64,000 bases of DNA from an uncultured Vampirovibrio sp. (GCA_910583725.1 CAJTXZ010000011.1:21536-85535), one strand, 5' to 3'; positions 8,672 to 17,423 are shown, counted from the stretch's first letter. Program-made: numbers and translations. Notes: generated from the sequence alone by a model not told the origin.

Positions 8672-8986
8672 ATGGATTTTAAAAATCTGAAATTTGTTAA
8701 AACAATTAAAAATTTAAGCCCTAAAATTAAGTGGTTTATGTTCAATAGCATCCAAGATTACAAAATCGGTTCTAAATACATAGACTACTTAATTCCCGAT
8801 GAAAAAAAGGGTATTGAAAAAGATAACGAAAGGCTTGAAAATATGGTGAAAGAAACTCTTATAAAAGAATTCGGCCCCGGGGTAAAAGATTTAAAATCCT
8901 ATAATCTCTTGGTGGATGCGGTTGTTCACAATTTAAAGAAAAAACAATTAAAAAGTCTTGATGATAAAAATCTTGAAGATATCTAA
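8672..8986 (+). CDS. Small basic protein upstream of GT9 gene
   Basis: 104 residues, lysine-rich and helical, with no signal peptide and no recognised family. GAAAGG lies before the ATG. The gene ends 22 bp before the GT9 glycosyltransferase on the same strand, so an operon and a linked role in envelope assembly are possible but unsupported. The C-terminal VVHNLKKKQLKSLDD stretch looks like a charged amphipathic helix. Confidence 0.5.
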   Translation: MDFKNLKFVKTIKNLSPKIKWFMFNSIQDYKIGSKYIDYLIPDEKKGIEKDNERLENMVKETLIKEFGPGVKDLKSYNLLVDAVVHNLKKKQLKSLDDKNLEDI

Positions 8987-9008
8987 GGTTTTGATTATTA
9001 TTTAGATA

Positions 9009-10079
9009 ATGGAAACTGAAAGAAAAATTTTAATTATAAGGCTGAGTGCGATTGGAGATATCGTGCACAGCCTTACTATTGCACACTGCTTAAGGCATTT
9101 TTATCCGAATGCACAAATAGATTGGGTTGTATCCGACAAATGCAGAGGAATTATTGAGAATAATCCGCTTTTAGACAATGTATATGTTGCAAATGTTTCA
9201 AAGTGGCGCAAAAACTGGCTTTTGAATCTTCCTGAAATAATAAGATTCGGCAGAATGCTTCAAAAAAATAATTATGATTTTGCAATTGATGCGCAGGGTC
9301 TGTTTAAAAGCGCTGTAATTACGGCAATTTCTGGCGCCAAGACAAAAATCGGGCTTGCTGACGGACGAGAATTTTCAACCCTTGTTTTGGATAAAAAAAT
9401 TGAACCAAAAGAAAGACGCCCGTTTAAAAATCATCATATCATACATAGAAACCTCGATATATTGACAGGTTCGGGCCTTATTTCAGAAGATGATATGAAA
9501 AATTATGAGCCGAAAGCATCATTGCCGTTACCAAGCAAAGAAACTGTTGAAAAAATTGACACATTACTTTCAAATGTTGATAAATCAAAGCCAAATTTTG
9601 TTTACGCGCCTGCAACAATGTGGAAGAATAAGCATTGGGATGTGAAAGAATGGCAAAAGCTTTTTAATTTGACTAAAGATAAGGCAAATATTATATTCAC
9701 AGGCGTTCAAAATGACCTGCCTTTGATTAACTCCATCACACAAGGGCAGAGCGTTTTTATTCTTGCAGGTAAAACCTCAATGAGTGAATATATTGAGGTT
9801 TTAAGACGTGCAGATTTAATAATAAGCCCTGATTCAGGTGCTTCGCACCTGGGTTTTGCAGTTATACAAAACAACAAGCCTAAGATTTTTACCCTGTTTT
9901 TTGCAACATCAAAAAATGTATACACGCCCTTAGGGAAATTTAACAAGGCTTTTCCCATAAATGAGCCTGTGTGCACTCCCTGTCATAAAAGAAAATGCAG
10001 AAAAAAAACAATGGAATGTACAAAATATATTAAGGCAGAGGAAGTATATTCAGCCATCAATGAATTTTTTGATGTATAA
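9009..10079 (+). CDS. GT9 heptosyltransferase-like glycosyltransferase
   Basis: 356 residues. It opens with ILIIRLSAIGDIVHSLTIA, the acceptor-binding start of WaaC/WaaF-type enzymes, followed by YPNAQIDWVV and IDAQGLFKSA. The donor-site region has VYAPATMWKNKHW, and PDSGASHLGFA forms the second Rossmann half. The family adds heptose or a related sugar to lipid A-core on the cytoplasmic face of the inner membrane, so an outer membrane with lipopolysaccharide is implied. The C-terminal cluster CTPCHKRKCRKKTMEC is cysteine-rich and may hold a metal. No Shine-Dalgarno is visible before ATG 9009; translation may depend on the upstream gene. The exact sugar cannot be told. Confidence 0.85.
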   Translation: METERKILIIRLSAIGDIVHSLTIAHCLRHFYPNAQIDWVVSDKCRGIIENNPLLDNVYVANVSKWRKNWLLNLPEIIRFGRMLQKNNYDFAIDAQGLFKSAVITAISGAKTKIGLADGREFSTLVLDKKIEPKERRPFKNHHIIHRNLDILTGSGLISEDDMKNYEPKASLPLPSKETVEKIDTLLSNVDKSKPNFVYAPATMWKNKHWDVKEWQKLFNLTKDKANIIFTGVQNDLPLINSITQGQSVFILAGKTSMSEYIEVLRRADLIISPDSGASHLGFAVIQNNKPKIFTLFFATSKNVYTPLGKFNKAFPINEPVCTPCHKRKCRKKTMECTKYIKAEEVYSAINEFFDV

Positions 10080-10093
10080 ATTTCTGGCATGAC

Positions 10094-10123
10094 TTGAAAA
10101 GTAATAAAAAAAAGTTGTATAAT
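10094..10123 (+). promoter_or_regulatory. Promoter for leaderless GGDEF gene
   Basis: -35 TTGAAA (10094-10099), 18-bp spacer, -10 TATAAT (10118-10123). The start codon is at 10131, so transcription should begin within one or two bases of the ATG. The AGAGGGC between them looks like a ribosome site but would not be transcribed. Confidence 0.65.
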
Positions 10124-10130
10124 AGAGGGC

Positions 10131-12044
10131 ATGGGACTTTTTGATTGGATTAAAAATTCCGGCGAAAAATTAAGACGGGTTGAAGATAAAATATATCAAC
10201 AAAGGACTGATTTTGTTGAGATTTATCAGCGTAATCTTGCTCTTGAAAAAGAGATTACGCAAAGAACAGAAGAATTACATAAAGCAAATCAAACCCTGTT
10301 AACACTTGAACATGTTTGGGATATGATGAATTCTTCAAGGCCGTTATCAAGTGTTTTAGAAACAATAGTTTCAAGCCTCCATGGAGAATTTCAATATTTA
10401 TACAGCTGTATTATGCAAAAACAGCTTGATTCAGATGGTGAATTTTTTGCCTTTAAAACCTATCTGCAAAATGATTTTTTAATGAAGTTTGACGATTGCA
10501 CAAAGACATCCCTTTTTGAAACAAGAATTAATATTCAAAAAGATTCTCCTATTTATGAAGCAATTGAAAACAAAAAATTTACATATTTTCCTATAAATGA
10601 AGATTTTTTTAAGCTTCTTTTTAATGATAATTATTTTCCTGAGAAGATTAATGAATTAAAGATTTCTACACTTGTAAAATCTTTTCTTGTAGTACCCATA
10701 GTTTCAAAAGAATTTACAGGTTTTCTTGCGGTATTTTCGCCAAGAGAGGAGCCAAAGGAATCAGAAGTTAATTTTTTGAATTTGTTTGCACGGCAGATTG
10801 AGCTTGCAATAACTATAGCAAACCTTTTTGAAACAGTAAAAAAACAAGCTGTTACTGATTCTCTGACAGAATTATTTAACAGAAGATTCTACGAAGACGC
10901 TCTTGCAAGGGAAGCAAAGCGCGCATTGAGGCTTAACCAGCCATTTACTTTAATATCGCTTGATTTAGATAAATTAAAACATATTAATGATATGTACGGT
11001 CATACGGCTGGTGATATTGCAATTAAAACTGTTGCCAAAGTTATAACAAAAAGCTCAAGATCTGTTGATGTACCATCAAGAGTTGGCGGGGAAGAATTTA
11101 CAATAATTCTTCCCGGTATTGATTCACAGGGCGGCCTTATAGCTGCAGAAAGAATAAGAGCTTCGCTTGAGAATGAACATGTTGAAATAGTTGGCAAAAT
11201 CACTGCAAGCATTGGCGTTGCAACGTTTATAGAGCAAACCTCAAATCTTGATGAGCTAATTGAAATGGCCGATAAAGCTATGTATTTTGCAAAACAAAAT
11301 GGCAGAAACCAGGTAAAACTTGCTGATATTCCAAACGAAATATCCTGGCAGCAGGTTGCAGTTGATGCGTTTGTTCAAATTCTTGATAATCATAAAATTC
11401 CATTTAATGCCTCTCTTGCTGAGGATTTGTCCAAAAAACTCCAAACAAAGCAGGAAAAGCAGAACGGTACTTCGACAAAAGATTTGCTGTATGGTGTTGT
11501 GGATAGCATATCCAAAAGCTATGCTTCCCAATATCAGGAAGGCACAACAAAGGCTAAAGTTCAATTGGCAAGCACTATTGCAAAGAAATTTGATTTATCC
11601 AAGGCTGATGTGGATAAATTAAAGATTGCAATGTTATTGTATGATATAGGCAACATAATGCTTCCAAATGACCTTTTGAAAAAAACATCCCCACTAACAG
11701 AAGAAGAAAAAGAAACCATAACAAAACACCCCATTTATGCGGCACAACAAATTCTAAAACCCATAAGTCATGTTTCAAACATCATTCCAATAATTGAGCA
11801 CCACCATGAAGCTTGGGATGGAAGCGGTTATCCAAGTAAGAAAAAAGGGGATGACATTCCATTAATTTCACAGATAATTCTTATTGTGGATTCTTATTTT
11901 GCAATGATTTCAGACAGGCCCTACAGAAAGGCTTATTCTGAAAATGAAGCAGTTGAAGAAATAAAAAAATTAAGAGGCAAAAAATACTCAGAAGAATTAA
12001 CCGATGAATTTGTACACTCAATAGAAGACTTAAAAAGGATGTAA
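10131..12044 (+). CDS. GAF-GGDEF diguanylate cyclase with degenerate HD-GYP
   Basis: 637 residues. A coiled coil (about 10-60) is followed by a divergent GAF-like sensor (60-230). The GGDEF domain (240-395) has SLDLDKLKHIND and the active-site RVGGEEF. An inhibitory-site RSVD lies five residues before GGEEF, so product feedback is expected. The C-terminal 220 residues are HD-GYP-like, with EHHHEAWDGSGYP and IPLISQIILIVDSYFAM. The HD metal pair is lost: the motif reads LLYDIGNI. The protein is therefore predicted to make cyclic-di-GMP but not to degrade it; the tail may bind the nucleotide or partners. It is followed after 3 bp by a small secreted protein. Confidence 0.88.
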   Translation: MGLFDWIKNSGEKLRRVEDKIYQQRTDFVEIYQRNLALEKEITQRTEELHKANQTLLTLEHVWDMMNSSRPLSSVLETIVSSLHGEFQYLYSCIMQKQLDSDGEFFAFKTYLQNDFLMKFDDCTKTSLFETRINIQKDSPIYEAIENKKFTYFPINEDFFKLLFNDNYFPEKINELKISTLVKSFLVVPIVSKEFTGFLAVFSPREEPKESEVNFLNLFARQIELAITIANLFETVKKQAVTDSLTELFNRRFYEDALAREAKRALRLNQPFTLISLDLDKLKHINDMYGHTAGDIAIKTVAKVITKSSRSVDVPSRVGGEEFTIILPGIDSQGGLIAAERIRASLENEHVEIVGKITASIGVATFIEQTSNLDELIEMADKAMYFAKQNGRNQVKLADIPNEISWQQVAVDAFVQILDNHKIPFNASLAEDLSKKLQTKQEKQNGTSTKDLLYGVVDSISKSYASQYQEGTTKAKVQLASTIAKKFDLSKADVDKLKIAMLLYDIGNIMLPNDLLKKTSPLTEEEKETITKHPIYAAQQILKPISHVSNIIPIIEHHHEAWDGSGYPSKKKGDDIPLISQIILIVDSYFAMISDRPYRKAYSENEAVEEIKKLRGKKYSEELTDEFVHSIEDLKRM

Positions 12045-12047
12045 ACT

Positions 12048-12260
12048 TTGAAAAAATTCATTACGGTTTGTTTTTTACTATGTATATTGTTTATTCAAAA
12101 TACAGCCATTGCAGAGACTGTTTATTTTAATCTGCAAACCTTAAAATACCATAAATTAGGCTGCACCTATGCTAAAAAATGCACAAAAAACTGTATCAAA
12201 ATAGAAAAACAAGAAGCAAAATCAAGAGGCGGTGCGCCTTGTAAAGTATGCGGCGGATAA
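12048..12260 (+). CDS. Secreted cysteine-rich metal-binding-type protein
   Basis: 70 residues. The signal peptide is MKKFITVCFLLCILFIQNTAIA, with cleavage near residue 22 (AIA-ET). The mature part has the spacing YHKLGCTYAKKC, NCIKIEKQEAKSRGG, PCKVCGG. This matches the small Ada-like zinc domain often attached to secreted nucleases and seen alone. The start is TTG at 12048, with AAGGAT in the preceding gene's end. It lies 3 bp after the GGDEF gene, so it is co-transcribed. The role is unknown; metal or disulphide stabilisation in the periplasm is inferred. Confidence 0.65.
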   Translation: MKKFITVCFLLCILFIQNTAIAETVYFNLQTLKYHKLGCTYAKKCTKNCIKIEKQEAKSRGGAPCKVCGG

Positions 12261-12275
12261 GAAAAGGAGATAAAT

Positions 12276-12752
12276 ATGTATTGTCCAAAATGCGGTAATG
12301 AAACAAATAAAGACGACTCTTATTGTAAATCCTGCGGAGAGCAAGTAAATCCAAAAGACGCTCCACTGTTTGATTTTGAGCCCAAAAAAACCGGAGTGCA
12401 GGCGCTTTTATTGTATCTTGCCTTTAGCGTAATCCAAATTCTCATCTTAACATTCATATCTTTTGTGCTTATGGGTATTTTTGAAGCAAAAGGCATGAGT
12501 ATTGGTTCTATGGAATATAAAGAATCAGCCAAGAAAATGCACCTGTTCTTTAATTCCTTCTCAACCTGCGTTCTTTGCGTTATGATAATGGGCGCAAAAA
12601 ATCTATTTAGAGAAAACAAGCCCTATTTTATGATGATTCTTGGCATAATTTGTTCCATACTCTATGGTGGAGTTGTAGGCTTTGTGTTCCCCGCCTTCAT
12701 GACAAGGTTTAAACCGGTGGAAATGGACTCTACATCAGCCACACAGCCTTAA
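12276..12752 (+). CDS. Zinc-ribbon membrane protein
   Basis: 158 residues. An N-terminal zinc ribbon (residues 3-22) has CPKCGN and CKSCGE. About three membrane segments follow (45-75, 90-112, 115-135) and then a short cytoplasmic tail. Zinc-ribbon/transmembrane proteins are common and mostly uncharacterised. AAAAGGAG precedes the ATG. It ends an apparent three-gene unit with the GGDEF and small secreted genes, closed by the terminator at 12774. Confidence 0.7.
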   Translation: MYCPKCGNETNKDDSYCKSCGEQVNPKDAPLFDFEPKKTGVQALLLYLAFSVIQILILTFISFVLMGIFEAKGMSIGSMEYKESAKKMHLFFNSFSTCVLCVMIMGAKNLFRENKPYFMMILGIICSILYGGVVGFVFPAFMTRFKPVEMDSTSATQP

Positions 12753-12773
12753 TTCAAATTTACTCAAAACAAT

Positions 12774-12807
12774 AAAGATGGCTTAAAAACAGGCCATCTT
12801 TTATTTT
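12774..12807. terminator. Strong terminator, probably bidirectional
   Basis: AAAGATGGC (12774-12782) pairs perfectly with GCCATCTTT (12793-12801) over a 10-nt loop, followed by TATTTT on the plus strand. It lies between two convergent genes. Confidence 0.8.
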
Positions 12808-12879
12808 CTTTGAATTTTTATAATACAAACTGTTTGCGAAAAAGCATCATATATGGCTATATATGAATTTAGAAACGGT

Positions 12880-14334
12880 TTAAATCCGGCCTATTATTTT
12901 AAGTTCAAATTCAGGCGTAATTTCTTTTAAGCATATTACCGGAATGTCTGTGTATAATTCAGATACCAAAACAAAAAGCATGTGCCTCAAATGGTCTGGC
13001 GCCACAAGAACCACATCTTTTTCTTTTGAAATTTTTTCTATGGTTTTTGTAAATTTTTCAAATTTATCACCGTCTATTTTTATAACACCTGTCGCATCGT
13101 CAATATTTTCTGACTCTGCTTCAAGCATTTTTATGATTTTATCATTTACTTCATAGCCGACAATTTCTTTATTTTCATTACACAAAGACCAGCAAATCTG
13201 TCTTGCAAGTGAAACCCTTAATTTATCCAATAAATCAGCCTTTGAGGTATCATCTGCAAAATCATTAATCTTTTCGAAGATGTATATTAAATCCTTAACG
13301 CTCACCCTTTCTCTGATTAATGAACAGAATAGGTACTTTAGTTCTGAAAGCGAAATAAAATCACCAAGAATATTATCCACTAAAAGTGCGTTATTTTCGC
13401 TAACTATTTCTATATAGCGGTTTAAGTCGCTATAGTTAAATATTTCATTTACACACTTAATCGAAAAATATTTTAAATACTGTGCGATGTACTCGCAAGG
13501 ATTTAAACCCTTTAGCCAGTAATCCTTCGCTTCATCTTCAGGAATCCAGACAATTTTCCTTCCTGACATTGCGTCTATATCTTTAATTGTTTCTTTAGGA
13601 TATTCCTTTAAGTTTAATTCATCCTCAAAATATACAATATGCTTTGGATAAGCCTGTGCCTTAATTACCGGTATGGAGTGAATATTAATTGTGAAAGCGT
13701 ATTCTTCAAGCTCGGGGTTTTCTAAAAACAGAACCTTGGGTATTATGTATCCTACCTCATTTGTCAACTCTTGTCTTGTTTTTACGGTTTCAGCCAAAAG
13801 GTTTGTTGCATTTTTTGGGTCGTTTAGTGAATATATTTCTTCGCTTAAATGAATCGAAAGCCGCTCTTCGCCAAGGGAAGACGCCATTTTAGAGGGAGAC
13901 AACAAGCTTTTTAATTGCTTTTTAAGGTTATTTAATTCATTAACCTCTTTTGCTATTTCTTCATTTAAAACTTCTCTTTCATCTTCTTTGGCATTTTCAA
14001 GAAAATGTTTTATATCCTCAATTTTCTCTCGTTTTTCCCTTATCTTTCTTTGAAAATTCAGGCACAATTGATACGGCTCTTCCTTTGAATAGAGCATTTT
14101 TTCCATCTTTGTCTTATAGCCCTGAATATCTTCAAATTCGCTCTCGGATTTTGAAAATTCAACCTCTTTTACAAAAATAACATTGTATACGCTTTTATTA
14201 TCCGTTTCACCTTCATGAAGAGAATACAAATCCCACCCTTTTCTTGACATTGAATTCAAGATATTTTCAAGCGCCTGAACATCATCAAACGGGCATGTTT
14301 TTATTAAAAATTCTTGTCTTGTACTTTTATACAT
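12880..14334 (-). CDS. Soluble FlhA cytoplasmic-domain protein, no membrane part
   Basis: 484 residues with no membrane segment. Residues 1-60 look like DUF4177 (ALENILNSMSRKGWDLYS). Residues 75-150 form a charged coiled coil. From about 190 the sequence follows the cytoplasmic domain of FlhA/type III export gates. It runs VGYIIPKVLFLENPEL, GRKIVWIPEDEA, ISLSELKYLFCSLIRERV, KDLIYIFEKI, VSLARQICWSL and a final VICLKEITPEFELKIIGRI. In export systems this domain forms the nonameric ring that receives substrate-chaperone complexes. The eight-helix membrane half is absent, and no flagellar or secretion gene is near, so the domain has been put to another use or acts with a system elsewhere. The start ATG lacks a clear ribosome site. 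Confidence 0.78.
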   Translation of the reverse strand: MYKSTRQEFLIKTCPFDDVQALENILNSMSRKGWDLYSLHEGETDNKSVYNVIFVKEVEFSKSESEFEDIQGYKTKMEKMLYSKEEPYQLCLNFQRKIREKREKIEDIKHFLENAKEDEREVLNEEIAKEVNELNNLKKQLKSLLSPSKMASSLGEERLSIHLSEEIYSLNDPKNATNLLAETVKTRQELTNEVGYIIPKVLFLENPELEEYAFTINIHSIPVIKAQAYPKHIVYFEDELNLKEYPKETIKDIDAMSGRKIVWIPEDEAKDYWLKGLNPCEYIAQYLKYFSIKCVNEIFNYSDLNRYIEIVSENNALLVDNILGDFISLSELKYLFCSLIRERVSVKDLIYIFEKINDFADDTSKADLLDKLRVSLARQICWSLCNENKEIVGYEVNDKIIKMLEAESENIDDATGVIKIDGDKFEKFTKTIEKISKEKDVVLVAPDHLRHMLFVLVSELYTDIPVICLKEITPEFELKIIGRI

Positions 14335-14407
14335 ATCATTATTTTAACATAAATTTGAAGTTTGAAGGCATTATAGCATAAATTCTCTTTCAATTATAAA
14401 AATTTTA

Positions 14408-14597
14408 AGCAATTATATGCAATTGTACACAAAAATTTGATTTAACTTTTTTCTTGCAATGGAGTGTCATATACATATAAATGACCGTTCCGATAGGCTT
14501 CTGCGGAGCCTGAAGCCGTAAACCGGTCATTTATATGTATATGACACGGAATGAAAAGAAGACATTTAATGAGCGGGTGTACAAAAGCATATATTTT
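14408..14597 (+). mobile_element. Hairpin element copy A (MITE-like), about 190 bp
   Basis: Ends carry imperfect terminal inverted repeats, from GCAATTATATGCAATTGTACAC on the left to GTGTACAAAAGCATATATTTT on the right. Inside are TTTTTCTTGCAATGGA, a perfect 24-bp stem (14464-14487 with 14524-14547), an inner hairpin (GGCTTC 14496-14501 with GAAGCC 14512-14517), then GGAATGAAAAGAAGACATTTAA. The flanks are shared with copies B-E but the stem sequence is different. It carries no protein gene. The rest of the 14335-14862 gap shows only the promoter at 14825. Confidence 0.8.
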
Positions 14598-14824
14598 AAA
14601 ATTACTTCTTTGTCTCTTCTTTATAACATTCATCCCAAAGCTTTGATATGCGCAAAAGATAATATGCAACAACTGCAAAGCCTATAACAGCAAGGTAATT
14701 TATAGGGTTGTTTAAATTTTCAATCATAAATATTCATTTTAGTAGAATCATTGCTTATTTTAGTTAGTTATACGCCATATTTAAAAATTTGTAACTAAAT
14801 ATAAAACTCTCCATTCCCCTTCTA

Positions 14825-14853
14825 TTGATTTTCTTTTTTTAAAAATTTATTAA
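14825..14853 (+). promoter_or_regulatory. Promoter close to start of secreted protein
   Basis: -35 TTGATT (14825-14830), 17-bp spacer, -10 TATTAA (14848-14853). ATG 14863 follows after 9 bp and has no Shine-Dalgarno, so the leader would be about 0-3 nt. Confidence 0.5.
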
Positions 14854-14862
14854 AATACCATT

Positions 14863-15369
14863 ATGAAAAAAATAATGTTTATATTAACAATTTTGATATT
14901 TAATTGCCTGTTTGCAAATGCCGAAACCCTAAAAGGCGGAACGGTTTATGATGTTGTTCCAAAAGGTTTTTTTGGAACCTGGCATGTTGCATCTAAAATG
15001 CAGAGTTCAAACAATCCTAAAATATTCAATAAACTAAGTGTAGATATCTGGAACTTATCAGGAATGGGAAACGTCTTGATATTAGAAAACGCATTGACCG
15101 GCGCAAAATCTTCAATTCAAGTGCAGCCAAACAAAGGCGGCTATGACGGCAAAACTTTAAAATTTCAAAGAGTTAAAGAGGAAAAAGAGGGTAAATACAA
15201 ATACATTCAAAGGGAAAGCCCGGAATTTGTGCTTGATGGAAACGTTTTTAGAGGATATGATACTTATATTATTGAAAAATATGAAGATAATAAATTAATA
15301 TCAAAAGATGTAGTAAAATATATTGTAATAGGGCAAAAAATATCAGGAGAGAGTAAATTTAATGACTGA
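14863..15369 (+). CDS. Secreted protein, unknown, upstream of trxB
   Basis: 168 residues. The signal peptide is MKKIMFILTILIFNCLFANA, with cleavage after ANA near residue 20. The mature protein is beta-rich, with FFGTWHVASKMQ and GNVLILENALTGAKSSIQV, resembling a small lipocalin-like or beta-barrel periplasmic protein. No family is named. It overlaps the trxB start by 8 bp, so the two are translationally coupled, which hints at an envelope redox or stress link without proof. It contains no mature cysteines. Confidence 0.6.
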   Translation: MKKIMFILTILIFNCLFANAETLKGGTVYDVVPKGFFGTWHVASKMQSSNNPKIFNKLSVDIWNLSGMGNVLILENALTGAKSSIQVQPNKGGYDGKTLKFQRVKEEKEGKYKYIQRESPEFVLDGNVFRGYDTYIIEKYEDNKLISKDVVKYIVIGQKISGESKFND

Positions 15370-16318
15370 AAAAATATATGATTGTATTGTATTGGGCGGA
15401 GGGCCTGCCGGCATGAGTGCCGCTTTGTATGCAAAAAGAGGAAATGTTGATGTAGCCATACTTGATATTTCAACACTTGGCGGACAGCCTGTGAATTATC
15501 TTGAAATTGAAAATTACTTGGGGTTTGACTCTATTGAAGGCTGGGAATTGGCGGAAAAGTTTGAAAATCACCTTGATAAATTCAATGTTCCAAAGTTTAT
15601 GATGGAAGAAATTACAGAAATAGACCTTGTTTCAGACATTAAAACCATAAAAACCCTAAAAAATGAATTTAGAGCAAGAACTGTAATTATTGCAACGGGT
15701 GCAAGTGCCGCAAAACTTGGCATAAAGGGTGAACTGGAGCATATAGGAAAGGGTGTCAGCTATTGTGCTGTGTGTGATGGTGCTTTTTATAAAGATAAAA
15801 CCGTTGCTGTAGTGGGCGGCGGAAATGCTGCAGTTGAAGAAGGCGCATACCTTACAAAGTTTGCAAAAAAAGTTTATATAATCCATAGAAGAGATGAATT
15901 GCGAGCTGATAAGATTGTGCAAAACCGCGCATTCGACAATAAAAAAATAGAATTTATATTTGATACCATACCGCTTGAGATTAATTCTAACGACAATGGC
16001 TGTGTGGGCAGCATAAAGCTCCAAAACGTTAAGACAAAAGAAATTAAAGACATCAAAGTAGACGGGGTATTTCCATATATTGGTTTCACGCCGAATGTTA
16101 AAGGCTTTTCAGGGCAAATTATGCAGGATGAAAGAGGCTTTATAAAGGTTGATGAAACTATGAGAACAAGCACTATGGGCGTATTTGCCGTTGGTGATGT
16201 GCGCATAACTCCGCTAAGACAGGTAATTACCGCAGTAAGCGACGGGGCAATTGCCGGTGTTAGTGCTGTTAAATATATTGAAGAACTAAAAGCAGCACCG
16301 GCCCAAAACAGAATATAG
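15362..16318 (+). CDS. trxB: Thioredoxin reductase
   Basis: 318 residues, the normal length. It reduces thioredoxin with NADPH through FAD and a cysteine pair. The FAD site is LGGGPAGMSAALYAKRG, the redox centre CAVC sits in YCAVCDGAFY (about residue 138), and the NADPH site GGGNAAVEEGAYL is followed by HRRDELRA, whose arginines favour NADPH. The terminal FAD motif is GVFAVGDVR. GGAGAG precedes ATG 15362 inside the upstream gene. The zinc dehydrogenase follows after 32 bp and may share the transcript. Confidence 0.95.
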   Translation: MTEKIYDCIVLGGGPAGMSAALYAKRGNVDVAILDISTLGGQPVNYLEIENYLGFDSIEGWELAEKFENHLDKFNVPKFMMEEITEIDLVSDIKTIKTLKNEFRARTVIIATGASAAKLGIKGELEHIGKGVSYCAVCDGAFYKDKTVAVVGGGNAAVEEGAYLTKFAKKVYIIHRRDELRADKIVQNRAFDNKKIEFIFDTIPLEINSNDNGCVGSIKLQNVKTKEIKDIKVDGVFPYIGFTPNVKGFSGQIMQDERGFIKVDETMRTSTMGVFAVGDVRITPLRQVITAVSDGAIAGVSAVKYIEELKAAPAQNRI

Positions 16319-16350
16319 TTTAATTAGAGTAGTGAGGATAGAAAGAGTAG

Positions 16351-17316
16351 ATGAAAGCATTAATTTATGATGACGGACTAAAGTTTGTAGATAACTATAA
16401 AGAGCCTGTTTTAAAGGCCGGAGAAGCCCTTATAGAAACAACAATGGCGGGTATCTGCAACACAGATGAAGAAATCACCAAAGGATATATGGGCTACAAA
16501 GGTGTTCTTGGCCATGAATTTACTGGAATTGTAAAAGATGTTTTCAACGGTGCCGATAAATACTGGATAGGAAAAAGAGTTGTTGGTGAAATTAATGCAG
16601 GATGTAAAAAATGTCCATATTGCGCAAGAGGTCTTGAAAGGCATTGCCCAAACCGTGGAACCCTTGGCATATGGCAAAAAGACGGCTGTTTTAGTGAATA
16701 TTTTACCCTTCCTACCTCAAATTTACTTGAAATACCTGTAAACGTTGCCGATGAAGAAGCTGTGTTTATCGAGCCTCTTGCAGCAGCATATGAAATAGTA
16801 GAACAGCTTCATATAAAGCCGACTGATAAGGTCGCACTTATCGGCGATGGCAAATTGGGCCTTTCAATAGCCCTTGTTTTGGGTGCCTTGAATATAAACC
16901 TGCATCATATTGGAAAACATGAAAATAAACTCGCTATTTCAAAAAATGCAGGCAATAAAACTATGCTGTTATCAGAAATAGAAGGCCTTGCACATTATTT
17001 TGATGTTGTAATTGAAGCCACGGGCTCAACAGGCGGTTTTGAAACATCATTAAACCTTACAAGGCCAAGAGGCACGCTGGTTTTAAAAAGCACAATTGCA
17101 GCAAAAGAAGGCCTAAACCTTGCCCCTGTTGTAATTAATGAAATAACTGTACTGGGCTCGCGCTGCGGGCAATTTGCCCCTGTTATGAATCTTCTAAGAA
17201 GAAGGGCTGTGAATACAAAACCTTTAATCACAAAAGTTTTGCCTTTTGATGAAGCTATAGAAGGTTTTGAATTAAATCGTCAAAAAGAAACCATAAAAGT
17301 ACTTTTGAAATTTTAA
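16351..17316 (+). CDS. Zinc-dependent alcohol/polyol dehydrogenase
   Basis: 321 residues, medium-chain dehydrogenase family, slightly shorter than the usual 340-350. Catalytic zinc ligands are seen in AGICNTDEEI (cysteine) and GVLGHEFTG (histidine, glutamate). The structural zinc lobe has CKKCPYCARGLERHC with four cysteines. The cofactor fold carries GDGKLGLSIA in place of the usual GAGPVG; the following VLGALNINLHHIG has no acidic residue, so coenzyme preference is unclear. The substrate is unknown. It follows trxB closely on the same strand. Confidence 0.85.
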   Translation: MKALIYDDGLKFVDNYKEPVLKAGEALIETTMAGICNTDEEITKGYMGYKGVLGHEFTGIVKDVFNGADKYWIGKRVVGEINAGCKKCPYCARGLERHCPNRGTLGIWQKDGCFSEYFTLPTSNLLEIPVNVADEEAVFIEPLAAAYEIVEQLHIKPTDKVALIGDGKLGLSIALVLGALNINLHHIGKHENKLAISKNAGNKTMLLSEIEGLAHYFDVVIEATGSTGGFETSLNLTRPRGTLVLKSTIAAKEGLNLAPVVINEITVLGSRCGQFAPVMNLLRRRAVNTKPLITKVLPFDEAIEGFELNRQKETIKVLLKF

Positions 17317-17423
17317 CCAAACTGTATAGTTAACAATAACTGTGCTATAATTCAGGCTGTAAATAAGGTTGCTGTTAAGGATATAATTTATCTTTAAGCT
17401 ATATTAAAAAAGGATAATAAAAA

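Noticed and set aside
12880..14334. Complete FlhA with a missed membrane half
   Set aside because: The upstream DNA (14335-14862) holds an element and AT-rich spacer, with no frame encoding membrane helices.
14442..14678. 78-codon frame on the minus strand
   Set aside because: It runs through element copy A and has no family, start signal or codon pattern.
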